64,000 nt of DNA from Cordylochernes scorpioides. Its lineage: Eukaryota; Arthropoda; Arachnida; Pseudoscorpiones; Chernetidae. Position 1 is the stretch's first letter. Every line of letters starts with the position of its first letter. The position numbers were made by a program, and so were the translations under genes. The notes beneath the pieces were generated by a model. It was not told the origin of the DNA and ran no database searches. It saw nothing but the letters and a program-made list of their open reading frames with translations. Of the stretch, positions 8,945 to 19,800 are shown in pieces. Location: the NCBI GenBank assembly GCA_030710605.1, contig CP092865.1, positions 27,096,947 through 27,160,946 of the forward strand. The letters are read 5' to 3'.

Positions 8945-9274
8945 ATAATTGTATAAACAAATGCAAGACAAAATCACTGCGAATGTTTCTTTTTTTTTAA
9001 GGCAATTTCTTTTTAAGGCAATTATCGTTATTTATCGTTAATTTTTGTTTCGATTTTATTGAAAAAAAAAACGATATGGTGCCTTTAAAAATGATCTTTA
9101 TTACTATGCAGTTTTCTATTTAGTCAATATACCTAAGTTCATGTTGCAAATGTAATTATCTCTATCGATTTAGTAGGTGAAATGCAAAAAAAAAAAAAAA
9201 ATCGACATGATGAAATCTTTATGAAAATTCACATTTTTATTTTTATATTTTCAAGACACACACAGTTTGGGGCG

Positions 9275-9403
9275 GGACGTTTCACAAGAGTGACATCCAT
9301 GGCGCCAATTTATAATTGTAACGAATAGTATTTGAATTAAAACGTTTTTAAAATATATACGCACTCGGGTAAAACCCGGGCGTTGCCCGGGCCATTCGTC
9401 TAG
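9275..9403 (+). mobile_element. Helitron-type 3' end
   Basis: Contains 'GCGGGACGTTTCACAAGAGT', 'CAATTTATAATTGTAACGAA', the hairpin ACCCGGGCGTTGCCCGGG and the terminus CTAG (9400-9403) followed by T, as Helitrons require. The 5' end is not identified. Confidence 0.7.
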
Positions 9404-10116
9404 TTTTAAATGAAAAATTATTATACTTTTGTATTTCTTTAAATATTTAGCATTTTTGGAAATTATTTCTTCATTTTCAAAGTTAGACTATTTCAAATGA
9501 GGACACTACTCTTCCATTGTTGAAGAGGCAACCTTAGTAAACTTTTTTCAAATCTTTGACTACGATTTTCAAAAGGCGATTTTTTATTTAATTAAAAAGA
9601 AATTGATGAAGATATGGATTGGTTGAATTATGATATGCTCAAAAATATATTTAAAATATCAATTATTAAACCTTTATTTACCATGAATTAATGAAAGTAT
9701 ACTTATTTGAGCGAATTTTGGAAGAAATTTTGGATGTCTTACAATTTTCGAAAGAAAAGATTTCTAGTAATTCAAAAAATAAAAGGAGAAGAAAATAATC
9801 TCGAATTCTGGAAACATAAGCTAAGAAAAAATGGCTGGTGTGATTTGAGAAACTAATTAATAAAAAAAACTCTTTGACCAGTGAAGACCTACGCGAAATA
9901 AGAATTGTTTAAAATAGTCAAAGATAAATTTTGGAAATCCTCGTATGAAAGAACTAAAGAAAGAAATTCAATGTCTAATTAGAGACAGATACAAATAGGC
10001 TGAAAAAAAGACCGTTGCTGGTATTGCAGGAAACAAGAATAAATTTGGTCTGGAGTTCTGACGAAATTCTAGATCCGCAATTTTTTGTCGATGATTCATG
10101 AAGTAAAGAAAGAAAG
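9404..10116. other. AT-rich, nothing recognised
   Basis: No open frame of interest, no motif and no repeat match that I can see. Confidence 0.5.
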
Positions 10117-10140
10117 TTGCTGACTACCAGCTGTGATCTG

Positions 10141-10800
10141 GCTGGCTGGGCTACGCTGGCGTGGTCTAACTGGGCTACCCTGTGTGGTTGGGCTACGCTG
10201 ACGTGGTCTAACTGGGCTACCCTGTGTGGTTGGGCTACGCTGGCGTGGTCTAACTGGGCTACCCTGTGTGGTTGGGCTACGCTGGCGTGGTCTAACTGGG
10301 CTACCCAGTGTGGTTGGGCTACGCTGGCGTCGTCTAACTGGGCTACCCTGTGTGGCTGGGCTACGCTGGCGTGGTCTAACTGGGCTACCCTGTATGGTTG
10401 GGCTACGCTGGCGTGGTCTAACTGGGCTGCCCTGTGTGGTTGGGCTACGCTGGCGTTGTCTAACTGGGCTACCCTGTGTGGTTGGGCTACGCTGGCGTGG
10501 TCTAACTGGGCTACCCTGTGTGGCTGGGCTACGCTGGCGTCGTCTAACTGGGCTACCCTGTATGGTTGGGCTACGCTGGCGTGGTCTAACTGGGCTACTC
10601 TATGTGGCCTGGCTGGTTGGGCTACCCTGTGTGGTTGGGCTACGCTGGCGTTGTCTAACTGGGCTACCCTGTGTGGCCTGGCTGGTTGGGCCACCCTGTG
10701 TGGTTGGGCTACGTTGGCGTGGTCTAACTGGGCTACCCTGTGTGGCCTGGCTGGTTGGGCTACCCTGTGTGGTTGGGCTACGTTGGCGTGGTCTAACTGC
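10141..10800. repeat. 42-bp minisatellite
   Basis: About 15 copies of a 42-bp GC-rich unit (GGGCTACGCTGGCGTGGTCT... ending CTGTGTGGTT), with some sub-unit variants 'GGCCTGGCTGGTT'. Because 42 is divisible by 3 and the unit lacks stops, several frames stay open on both strands: plus WATLAWSNWATLCG, minus VAQPHRVAQLDHAS. The open frames follow from unit length and need not mean coding. Confidence 0.95.
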
Positions 10801-10849
10801 CACCACCGCTTGTGCTGATTTATGTGTTAGCAGACTGTTACTGCCTTAC

Positions 10850-10945
10850 TGCAATGATACAAATAAAAGGAGGGCCTGGCTCATCAGTAGTGAACCTTCA
10901 CAAAAGTTTCGCTAGTTTAATCTATCATACTGCACTAATATTGTA
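10850..10945 (-). repeat. Degenerate family A copy
   Basis: 'ACTGCAATGATAC', 'GGGCCTGGCTCATCAGTAGTG' and 'CTAGTTTAATCTATCATACTGC' are the reverse complement of the reordered hammerhead region with several substitutions. Confidence 0.75.
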
Positions 10946-10999
10946 TTGGGCTGTTTTGTTTGTAAATCGATACTGAAGATAAAAGCAAGCTAATTATAA

Positions 11000-11390
11000 T
11001 GCCGTATGTTTCGATTAAAACAATTTTCCTCTACCTTTACTATAATGTAAAAAATAGGTTGTAGAAAATTGTAATAGGTCTGGAGATGTCTAAGAATTCT
11101 CAGGAGCCAAAGAATAGATATACGTTGTGGGCTTACAGTACAAATATTTGCGAACCTCTGCCTCTTTACCATGGATTTTGGATAACGTAAAAAATAACTT
11201 ACAAAGCGATAGCGAAGTATTTAATGTTGTTATAAGGCGACGTACTGGAGAAATACGTTAAAACACTTCTGTTGAAATTAAACAAGTGCTTATTATTATC
11301 GCCAGGAGTTCTTTTGCTAGCTAACTGAGACCAATAACGGTGTTAGCTATAATAAGATTATGGAAATATTTATGCAACATTATGGTTTAA
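11000..11390. other. Unannotated AT-rich sequence
   Basis: No coding or repeat signal recognised. Confidence 0.45.
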
Positions 11391-11395
11391 AAACA

Positions 11396-11612
11396 GGGTT
11401 GGTGGAGGAGTCTGGTATAAACCGTCGGTTTTCGACAGCCACGACACCGGATCGAATCCCGCAATGGGCTTTTTTTTTTTCTGAAGAAATAAAATTTCTT
11501 TAATGGCCCCTGAGTGCAAATGTCCACCAGTAAGTTTAAATAGGTATATTGCACACTTGTAAGTTTAAAAGTCGAATTGCTTTCTACGTGTGGTGCACTT
11601 ACAGTAAAATCA
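11396..11612 (+). mobile_element. tRNA-derived SINE (GTCGGTGGAAGG family), diverged copy
   Basis: The tRNA-like head has a B-box relative 'GGATCGAATCCC'. It is followed by a T tract, 'TTTAATGGCCCCTGA' and the family tail 'GTGGTGCACTTACAGTAAAA'. Better copies are at 35531, 48976 and 56981. Confidence 0.75.
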
Positions 11613-11725
11613 GTCCGGTTCAAAATCACATTAATAGGTACCGCTCAACAAGAGCAACCTAGTTCATGATAATTGAAACAGTGAATAATATGTGAAGGTT
11701 ATTCACATATTAAGCAAAATTTTAA

Positions 11726-11870
11726 CGCGGGATTCAATCCCGGTTCATGACTGTCGGGAATCGAGGGGGTTACCCACTCGTCCACCGACTTGTATTTATA
11801 AAAAAATCAGTCGTTAACTACCAACGATGATTATCGTGGCCTGTACCACGTGTCCTTGGGATAAAAAAAA
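11726..11870. mobile_element. Rearranged SINE fragments
   Basis: The minus-strand head ('GCGGGATTCAATCCCGG', 'CTCGTCCACCGAC') is followed by a plus-strand tail ('TGATTATCGTGGCCTGTACC', 'ACGTGTCCTTGGGATAA'). Same family, two pieces in opposite orientation. Confidence 0.65.
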
Positions 11871-11889
11871 ACTTGTCCTGATCTATCGA

Positions 11890-13250
11890 TGTAATCTTCC
11901 TTCTTGTTACATTAACTATTTTATTCTTTCAATGCCCAGTGTATCGTGGTTGAATTCCATGAGTCTCAATCCCACTAGATGAAGAATAAAGACAAAATTC
12001 AACCTCAAGTCTGAATCATACCGCGATATCTTCAAGCAGGAGAGAGGTGACAGGTTCTGAGATTGATATTCCTTGGTGATGTCAAAAATTCTCCTTGGCT
12101 TAATATTCTCCAATTTTCTTGGTACCTTTTTTCCCTTTTTTTAATGTTACTTCCTTAAAAGATAAAAGGTCTTTAAAATTTTTAGTCAGCACACCACCCC
12201 CCCAGATCGATTTTATATGAAAGCAAACAACCTACTAATGTTGCAATATGACTTCCATGAGCACCGTGTGATGAACGATCACTGGCCTGAATGAGATTAC
12301 CTTTTAAAATTCACAAAAATGACCCTTGACCCGACATAATCCAAAGAGTATCCCTCTTTTAGGTAATTCCATATGATATAGGTTTTACCGTAACTTAACC
12401 TGAGAAGTACAGTGTTTGATTTCACATGTGATAAATAAATGTGTGCTCTCACATGTAATAACAGCACATTTACTACAGGAACCTAAAGTTCTCTAAGGAA
12501 GAATCAATGATCCCAACAAACCGGTAGTAGAATGGGGAGAAAATGATGACCACACAGTAGTCCAGAATGTCAGAGAGAGCATCCTTCGCACATTGTCTGA
12601 ACATGGGATATATTGGGAAAGCCACTTTATGATAAAATATCGAACTAAGTATACATAGAAATAGGGAGTTTAACTACTATAATAAATAAAAATAATGTTG
12701 TTGTAATTCCATATGATAATTTGTTATCTTTTTCTTTTGAGAATATATAAAAAAGTACAGTAAATATGTATAGACTGCACGTGAGAAAAGGAAATATATG
12801 TAAATATAAAAGGATAGATATACGGTGTTGACATGTGCTGATGTGAGAGAGAGGGTTGATTTTGTCAAAGTTAAAAGCTTATCTTTTATAGTGTCTGGGA
12901 TTTGAGGCAAACAATGAGTAGAAAACCCGACAAATGTAAAATGAAAAACATTAAAATACCAATATTGATGGTGTAATAATATTTAGTTTATTGACAAATT
13001 GCATTGGTTTCATGCTATTTTAATGCAAAACACCATGCGCAAAGCTTGTGTTAAACCCATCTCATGGAATATTAACCAATTTGTCAAAAGAGTAAAATAG
13101 CTCAAACATAAATCAATATCAACAACTTAAAATCTATGATATACTCGAGGTGTAAAAATAAATCCAAAATAAAACATTGGAACCTCCAAATTGTATAGTT
13201 GGTTCACTGACATTGGTTCATCCACAATTTACCAACGGGGTTCCCACATT
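11890..13250. other. Gene-poor stretch
   Basis: AT-rich with no recognised gene or repeat. The small frame at 11916-12113 (minus) has no recognisable motif. Confidence 0.5.
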
Positions 13251-13372
13251 GCCACATGTCAACTTTTTATCAGTTTGGCTGGAGGTTTTTTTTTTTACAG
13301 ATAAGTGACAGTAGCGACCTTTTTGTCTTTTGTCGGTTCTTAACCTCCAGATACTCTTCAATGATCTCTCAA

Positions 13373-13591
13373 GGGGGTCGGTGGAAGGATGGTCTAAACC
13401 GTTGTTTTTCGACCACTACGACCCGGGTTCGATTCCCGCATTGGGCGCTTTTTTATATTTAAAAAAAAAATGCTCCAATGGCCTCCGATTCTTACAAAAG
13501 TCCAACCCCACCAGCGAGTGCAAGTAACTAAATGGGGGCTCTGGCACATTTGTAAGTGCAAAGTCGAACTGCTTTTCACATGTGTAGACGA
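13373..13591 (+). mobile_element. tRNA-derived SINE
   Basis: Head 'GGGTCGGTGGAAGGATGG' with B box GGTTCGATTCCCGC, A/T spacer, 'ATGCTCCAATGGCC', 'CACATTTGTAAGTGCAAAGT' and 'GCTTTTCACATGTGTAGAC'. The last ~80 bp of the tail is replaced by a GC-richer segment (13592-13765) that I do not recognise. Confidence 0.85.
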
Positions 13592-13765
13592 AGGGACGTC
13601 TGGATCCTTTCAGGAGCCCAAAGCCGCCTTAAATTTAGACAGGCGCTCACCACTCCAGAAGCTCGAGTCCCCAACATGCTCGGTGATAGGGTTGAGGAAT
13701 TTGGCGGGAATATTCCTGTTTTCAGGCGAGAGTTGAAAAGAGAATTGTGGGAAGGCTTGGCTCAC

Positions 13766-13905
13766 CATTGATATACAGTGACCTTTATTGAATACACACG
13801 AGATAAACAAGTGTGAACAAAATTGCTTCTGTCTCCTTCGAAAAAAACAGACGACGGGCTACATAAAAGACTTTCCACTTCCTTAAATTTTGTCCATAAA
13901 TGTAT
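13766..13905. mobile_element. Half MITE (TACATTCATGGACAAAAC family)
   Basis: Matches 16430-16570 closely ('ACAGTGACCTTTATTGAATA', 'TTGCTTCTGTCTCCTTCGAA'). The left terminal repeat is missing. Confidence 0.75.
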
Positions 13906-14289
13906 TTAAAATATTTTTGGCATTTTTCCACCTACCCACAGTGATTTCACCAATTCAATCCACCAGATCTAAGCTACAACTTTATTGTATGTTGATTCAA
14001 CTTATATAGTATATCTGAACGTGAAGGATTATTCTTTGTGATGGTTTGTAACGAATTGCTTCTCTATATTTAGAAATTTCCGGCATAATATATAATTGTC
14101 GCGTTCAATATTTCAAAAAATCAATGGCGTAGAATGATTCTATTCCCTACATAAAAAAAATGGTTAGCTTTATTATTCTGTGTTAATAATGTTCTGCTGT
14201 AGTTTGTATAGCTATATTTTTGGGTGAATATCAGAGGGAATTTACTGATAATAACAAAAAAAAAACTGATCTTTATTTACTTCAAAGGT

Positions 14290-15110
14290 AGCACCTAGGT
14301 AGATGTGAGGGAGATTTAGACCGAAACTACAAATGTATATAACAGTAAACTATCATAGATTATCATTTTAGATAGGAGAGTAAATGGATACCTTGTTGAA
14401 CTTGGCTATAAGTCTCACGTCTATAGGAATCACCGAAAATACAAATGTATATAACAGTAAACTATCATAGATTATCATTTTAGATAGGAGAGTAAATGGA
14501 TACCTTGTTGAACTTGGCTATAAGTCTCACGTCTATAGGAATCACCGAAAATACAAATGTATATAACAGTAAACTATCATAGATTATAATTTTAGATAGG
14601 AGAGTAAAGGATACCTTGTTGAACTTGGCTATAAGTCTCACGTCTATAGGAATCACCGAAAATACAAATGTATATAACAGTAAACTATCATAGATTATCA
14701 TTTTAGATAGGAGAGTAAAGGATACCTTGTTGAACTTGGCTATAAGTCTCACGTCTATAGGAATCACCGAAAATACAAATGTATATAACAGTAAACTATC
14801 ATAGATTATCATTTTAGATAGGAGAGTAAAGGATACCTTGTTGAACTTGGCTATAAGTCTCACGTCTATAGGAATCACCGAAAATACAAATGTATATAAC
14901 AGTAAACTATCATAGATTATCATTTTAGATAGGAGAGTAAAGGATACCTTGTTGAACTTGGCTATAAGTCTCACGTCTATAGGAATCACCGAAAATACAA
15001 ATGTATATAGCAGGAGGATCATTGATTTTCATTTTAGATAGGAGAGTAAAGGATAGCTTGTTGAACTTGGCTATAAGTCTCATGTTTATAGGAATCACCG
15101 AAAATACAAA
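14290..15110. repeat. Satellite of ~109-112 bp, first array (~7 units)
   Basis: Successive 'CTTGTTGAACTTGGCTATAA' blocks are spaced 112, 111, 111, 111, 111 and about 109 bp. Units are nearly identical internally and drift toward the edge. The minus-strand frame across them (LLLYTFVFSVIPIDVRLIAK) is a by-product of the repeat, not a protein gene. Confidence 0.95.
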
Positions 15111-15111
15111 T

Positions 15112-15530
15112 GTATTAACACAAAGCAATAACGCGCCATCCATACATATAAAATAAAAGGATTTAAAAGCGCGAATGTTTCTTTTATACATAAAACGAAC
15201 TTCTACTGTCCTTACTGCGATGAAAAAATATATTGGGAGGGCTTGGCTCATCAGTGGTGATGAGAAACCATTTCTAGGATTCCATCCTTCTGTGTGACAT
15301 ATAAAAGCAGAATGATCCAATGCAGTATTAGAGCTCTGAGAAGCGGTCTGGTGGATTAAATTGGCGAAACCGCTGGGAGGGTTCACCACTGATGAGCCAA
15401 GCCCTCCCAATATATTTTTTCATCGCAGTAAGGACAGTAGAAGTTCGTTTTATGTATAAAAGAAACATTCGCGCTTTTAAATCCTTTTATTTTATATGTA
15501 TGGATGGCGCGTTATTGCTTTGTGTTAATT
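15112..15530 (+). mobile_element. Family A1 long-inverted-repeat element, complete
   Basis: The arms are about 125-145 bp: left 'TTAACACAAAGCAATAACGC' onward, right ending 'GCGTTATTGCTTTGTGTTAA'. It interrupts the satellite. The right half holds an intact reordered hammerhead (15342-15408). No protein is encoded. The sequence from 'ACCATTTCTAGGATTCCATC' to 'AAATCCTTTTATTTTATAT' is repeated almost identically at 15640-15868. Confidence 0.88.
15342..15408 (+). ncRNA. Reordered hammerhead core, copy A1-1 (intact)
   Basis: Helix III: AGCGGT 15342-15347 with ACCGCT 15369-15374. Site base C 15348, giving GUC. Helix I: TGGTGGA 15349-15355 with TTCACCA 15382-15388, 7 bp including one G-U. Helix II: TTGGC 15361-15365 with GCCAA 15396-15400. 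The core GAA (plus A15.1) precedes ACCGCT's first base, and CTGATGA is at 15389-15395. G10.1-C11.1 and A15.1-U16.1 are both present. The strand order is site, GAAA, CUGAUGA, not the canonical cyclic order. GGGAGGG/CCCTCCC (15375-15381 with 15402-15408) forms a competing outer stem. Confidence 0.8.
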
Positions 15531-15639
15531 TATTCCTAGTTGGCCTTGTCTTTATAGTTTGCTGAAGAGCATTGCTCGAAGCAAATATTTGAATGTAATT
15601 CTACTGTCCTATAAGCTTATGTCCATAGTTTACTGAAAA

Positions 15640-15868
15640 CCATTTCTAGGATTCCATCCTTCAGTGTGACATATAAAAGCAGAATGATCCAATGCAGTAT
15701 TAGAGCTCTGAGAAGCGGTCTGGTGGATTAAATTGGCGAAACCGCTGGGAGGGTTCACCACTGATGAGCCAAGCCCTCCCAATATATTTTTTCATCGCAG
15801 TAAGGACAGTAGAAGTTCGTTTTATGTATAAAAGAAACATTCGCGCTTTTAAATCCTTTTATTTTATA
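15640..15868 (+). mobile_element. Second, partial family A1 copy (right half)
   Basis: Almost identical to 15270-15495. It is preceded at 15528-15640 by unrelated sequence with 'TATAAGCTTATGTCCATAGT', which also borders other family A copies, and is followed directly by the second satellite array. Confidence 0.85.
15714..15780 (+). ncRNA. Reordered hammerhead core, copy A1-2 (intact)
   Basis: Same sequence as the copy at 15342 with all core bases and helices intact: AGCGGT 15714, C 15720, TGGTGGA 15721-15727, TTGGC 15733-15737, GAA 15738-15740, ACCGCT 15741-15746, TTCACCA 15754-15760, CTGATGA 15761-15767, GCCAA 15768-15772. Confidence 0.8.
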
Positions 15869-16193
15869 TACAAATGTATATAGCAGGAGGATCATTGATT
15901 TTCATTTTAGATAGGAGAGTAAAGGATACCTTGTTGAACTTGGCTATAAGTCTCATGTCTATAGGAATCACCGAAAATACAAATGTATATAGCAGGAGGA
16001 TCGTTGATTTTTATTTTAGATAGGAGAGTAAAGGATACCTTGTTGAACTTGGCTATAAGTCTCATGTCTATAGGAATCACCGAAAATACAAATGTATATA
16101 GCAGGAGGATCATTGATTTTCATTTTAGATAGGAGAGTAAAGGATACCTTGTTGAACTTGGCTATAAGTCTCATGTCTATAGGAATCACCTAC
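15869..16193. repeat. Satellite, second array (~3 units of 109 bp)
   Basis: Same unit as the first array in the variant 'GTATATAGCAGGAGGATCAT', which also ends array 1. The two arrays were one before the family A insertions. Confidence 0.93.
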
Positions 16194-16350
16194 GTATCTA
16201 CAATAATCCCTCTACCAAACCCTGTAGAGACGTGATGTACATATTCATTGTACACTGTTGTATATAATTATCAATTTAAAACAATAGTGCATATTGTGCA
16301 ATTTTGCATATATTGACAAAATGTCAATAAAATAATGTTAATTGTCATTG
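16194..16350 (+). repeat. Dispersed repeat with poly(A)-signal end
   Basis: 'TATTCATTGTACA', 'TTTTGCATATATTGACAA' and 'TGTCAATAAAAT' match 35110-35225. Possibly the 3' end of a retroelement. Confidence 0.55.
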
Positions 16351-16352
16351 TC

Positions 16353-16570
16353 TACACTCATATACAAAACTTAAGGAAGTTGTAACTTTTGACATGTATA
16401 TCGGGATTCAGACAATAACTCTAAAAGATATTACAGTGACCTTTATTGAATACATGAGATACACATGAGATAAACAAGTGTGAACAAAATTGCTTCTGTC
16501 TCCTTCGAAAAAACAGACGACGGGCTACATAAAAGACTTTCCACTTCCATAAGTTTTGTCCATAAGTGTA
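16353..16570. mobile_element. TIR MITE, near complete
   Basis: The left end 'TACACTCATATACAAAACTT' and right end 'TAAGTTTTGTCCATAAGTGTA' are inverted. The interior 'CAGACAATAACTCTAAAAGA' and 'CAAGTGTGAACAAAATTG' match the copies at 31.7 and 32.5 kb. Confidence 0.8.
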
Positions 16571-16971
16571 TTTAAAATATTTTTGGCATTTTTTTCCACC
16601 GTAGATTGAATTGATGCGTTCGTATCGAGTTTTTTTAGTAGAATCCTATCTAGCCAAAAGATTTGATTGTAATGTTCTAATCAAAGGCTGAATTAACAAA
16701 GATTTTTATATAATTTCTGGGCCTGAATTACATCATAGTGAGAGTTAGATTCTCGAAGCTAAAGTTTGATTTCTGACTTATATAGGTCCTTAAATAGAGT
16801 TTTCATAGTTGATGTTGTACAATAAATAATATATTTAATATTAATTTACCATCTTGCGAGTTATTTATGTTCATAAATTAAAGAATATAGTATAAATTGT
16901 GTAGAAAAAGAAAGAAAATTACAGAGTTTTATTTAAAATTCTCATTAAATCTATTTCATTATGATGGATAT

Positions 16972-17658
16972 TGCCATTGGAAAATTAGGGAAGGCGCCAA
17001 CTTCGGGATGAGACAGCAATTTATTTAAGGCAAGAACAAACTATGAGTGATAAACAAAAGATAAGCAAAAGAGGGAAGTGTACAGAGTATAGCAAAATAT
17101 AAACATAAAAAATGATACTCTGCTAATAAAATAATAAATACTTTGTCACATAGCTCCTTCCCTATGGGAGCTGTGACCCACAGCTTGCAATTATTGTAGT
17201 TGCTGACATGGATCTGACGTGCTTCTGCCAAGGATTCCGTCGAAATCTTGGAACTTTGACCCTAGTACTTTGCGTCCTTTTTCTTGCGGCGTGAAGAGCG
17301 GCTTTATCGTCGTATCGTCTATAGGGGCATCGTCATCTTGAAGGGAAGTCTTGGCTTTGACACGTCGGTGGAATCCTGGAGCCAGTCTCCGAAAAATTAG
17401 ATCACAACACCCATGGTCTCTAGGTCTTTTCGGCGATCTTCAGTTTGTCTTCCCTAATTTACCCAGCATCTCCACCAAAATGTCATGTAGAAAATTAGGG
17501 AAGACCAACTTCGGGATGACCCAGCAATTTATTTCAGGCAAGAACAAACTATGAGTGATAAACAAAAAAATAGCAAAAGAAGGAAGTGTACAGAGTATAA
17601 CAAAATATAAACATAAAAAATAATACTCTGCTAATAAAATAATAAATACTTTGTTACA
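16972..17658 (-). mobile_element. TRIM-type LTR element (LTR - ~330 bp - LTR)
   Basis: The LTRs (16972-17150 and 17481-17658, ~178 bp) start TGTAACA... and end ...TGACA or ...GGCA on the minus strand. Inside the 5' LTR is TGGTGGAGATGCTGGG (about 17463-17478 on the minus strand), a primer-binding-site motif shared with other LTR elements here. A purine tract AGGGAAGGAG abuts the 3' LTR. A 4-bp ATAT duplication flanks the element. There is no gag or pol, so it depends on another element. Confidence 0.85.
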
Positions 17659-17659
17659 A

Positions 17660-18470
17660 TATTACCTCTCTTGAGAGAAAGAGAAATATTAAAAAACGTC
17701 ATTAATAAATTCTTCAGTTGGAAAGATGGCGCTATAAAGAATTTATTTATTTCACATCTCTCATCATGTTTATTACTAATATATTAGAGAAAATTACGAC
17801 TTATGAAATATTTCAAATTGGTATTCATTGAAGTTTTTGGCTGATTTTCTTTTAACCAGCCAAGATTTAGTGTGATCTGAACTTTATTCTGTCGATTTTA
17901 TTTTGTTCAATAGGTGCGTAGTTTGTGTACAATTTGGTTGATCATAGAAAAAATCGAATAAAAAAGGAGAGGTCTCTCAACCTATAAGGACAAAGGGGTG
18001 CTGGTCAAATCTGACATTTCATCATCCATTGTCTGGTTGGGTATCCTGTTTGTATCCTTTCACTAAATACTGGTTCTGTCTTCATCGGAGGTTTGGATGG
18101 AAATTTGAAGGTCGATTCCAAGTTTCTAGTCATCCCAAGTATACATTGAACAGTACATGGTAACATAGGAATGGAGTTTTCAACTTCTCATTCTGTTGTT
18201 AAGTCCATTTGTTGCTACACAAAGAAATATCAAAAACTTTTTTAAACTAAATTTTATTTTGACAACAAAAAATTAAAAGGCAATGTATTTATAAATTATA
18301 ATTTACATAAGGTTAAACAATTAATTAACTTTAAAGATATATAAAATTGTAGCGTACTTATTGAATAAACGTAATTTCTATGACAAAACAATGTCCAGCT
18401 TTATTTATCCAAGTGTAAACATTCTCAAACTGGTTGAAAACAATTAGATGTATGAAATATAAAAAATAAT
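17660..18470. other. AT-rich, no gene recognised
   Basis: No supported feature. Confidence 0.5.
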
Positions 18471-18473
18471 AAT

Positions 18474-18616
18474 AATAAACTAATATAATGCACTGCGGCC
18501 TGTGATTGTAAAACGACACTTGAAGTTACACCGCATGAGTTTCTTTTTTTGATTTTTCGTTTAAAAGAAACTCATGCGGTGTAACTTCAAGTGTCGTTTT
18601 ACAATAAACTAATATA
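18474..18616. mobile_element. Short palindromic element with 14-bp target duplication
   Basis: AATAAACTAATATA occurs at 18474-18487 and 18603-18616. Between them is a palindrome with ~43-bp arms (ATTGTAAAACGACACTTGAA ... and its complement). It is the tail segment of the tRNA-headed composite elements at 30.9 and 44.5 kb, here without the tRNA part. Confidence 0.85.
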
Positions 18617-18639
18617 CTAAATTAATAAATATAAAAAAC

Positions 18640-19310
18640 CTAAAGATTATATAATTATAAAATTAACTGATTCTAAGTCTGAGCACTCTAAGTTCCCCTC
18701 ATGTATGAACATGTTGAAAGCATTTCAACTTTACATTTACAAGGTGCCAGGGGCTGTTTGGTTATTTCAACTTGTTGGTGGTGTTGAATTTGAGCAAGAA
18801 TCGGGTAGTCATTTAAATAATTTACTATCAAAAGAACAAAGTCGTAATAGAGCCAATAGGTAGAGAGACGCCTAAGTGTTTGACTTTTTAGTTATTGCTG
18901 TTGTTATTTAAAGAAAATGTGATAATTAATATCTGGAATAAAAAAAAAATTCAACATTCATCTGCATCGTCAGGATATGCTATTTCATGAAGATATCATC
19001 AGTTTACCATTTTAAGCCATTTTGCTTTAATGTGATACAAGTCGGTTTCGAAGGGTGGTCCATATTGTCAAACCCGGCACTTTAAGCTAACTGACCATAA
19101 TGGAATGGTTGAATTCATCTCTTCTTCCACTAATCAGATGCTAGGTCCGTATGAAAGTACATTTTGAAAATATTGCTCTTATACCATCCATCCTGTTCTT
19201 GAACAAGTCTAATCCGACTGGCTATTGTCAGTCACCACAACCTTGTAAGTCTAACAGGTTCGACATGGGAAGATACGTGGTGTACTTATAGTATCAACCC
19301 CGACAACAAA
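18640..19310. other. No feature recognised
   Basis: Fragments such as 'TTTACAAGGTGCCAGGGGCT' resemble the SINE tail, but are too diverged to call. Confidence 0.4.
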
Positions 19311-19319
19311 AAGCCTTTT

Positions 19320-19496
19320 TTTATTATCCCTAGTACACGTGATACAGGCCATGAAAATCACGGTGGGTAAGAATTTGGCGGCTGCTTTTATTGTAAGTGC
19401 ACCACATGTCTACACATTGAAAAGCAGTCGACTTTTGCACTTACAAATGTGCCAGAGCCCCATATTGGTTACTTGCACTCGCTGGTGGACAAAAAG
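19320..19496 (-). mobile_element. SINE, head-truncated
   Basis: 'TTATCCCTAGTACACGTGAT', 'GTAAGTGCACCACATGTC', 'CACTTACAAATGTGCCAGAG' and 'TTACTTGCACTCGCTGGTGG' match the family tail on the minus strand. Confidence 0.8.
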
Positions 19497-19712
19497 CCTT
19501 TATTAAGGACACTCGTCCCATACAGGATTCTCTCAGATATGTAAATAGAAATAAACATAACATTTATCGACAGAAAGTGGAGATTAAGATCGACCTTTTT
19601 TTCAAGTTAGATCTATCATCTGTGTTGCGCCTATTGTCTGTGCTGTTATCCAGAATTAGTGAAAAACTAATGCATTGGGTTCGCTTTTGACTACTCTTGC
19701 CATTAGAACATA

Positions 19713-19800
19713 CTAGCCGAATGACCCGGGCAACGCCCGTGTTTTACCCGATTGAATGTTTTTATTCAAATACTATTTGCTACAATTATAAATTGGCGCC
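19713..19800 (-). mobile_element. Helitron-type 3' end
   Basis: On the minus strand the sequence ends ...hairpin ACGGGCGTTGCCCGGGT, CATTCGG, CTAG then T. It is truncated at 'GGCGCC' (19800), where an inverted-repeat segment (TTAAATAAATGCATAT, partner at 19930-19948) begins. Confidence 0.7.

Noticed and set aside
9975-10818. Three long frames across the 42-bp minisatellite
   Set aside because: Open frames follow automatically from a stop-free unit of 42 bp on either strand. Listed as a repeat instead.
11820-11870. Terminator-like hairpin near 11.83 kb (ATGATTATCGT)
   Set aside because: It is part of the SINE tail found in all copies.
14480-15022. 180-aa minus-strand frame with repeated LLLYTFVFSVIPIDVRLIAK
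   Set aside because: It is the translation of the ~111-bp satellite; the unit length (111 = 3 x 37) keeps it open. No start, promoter or homology.
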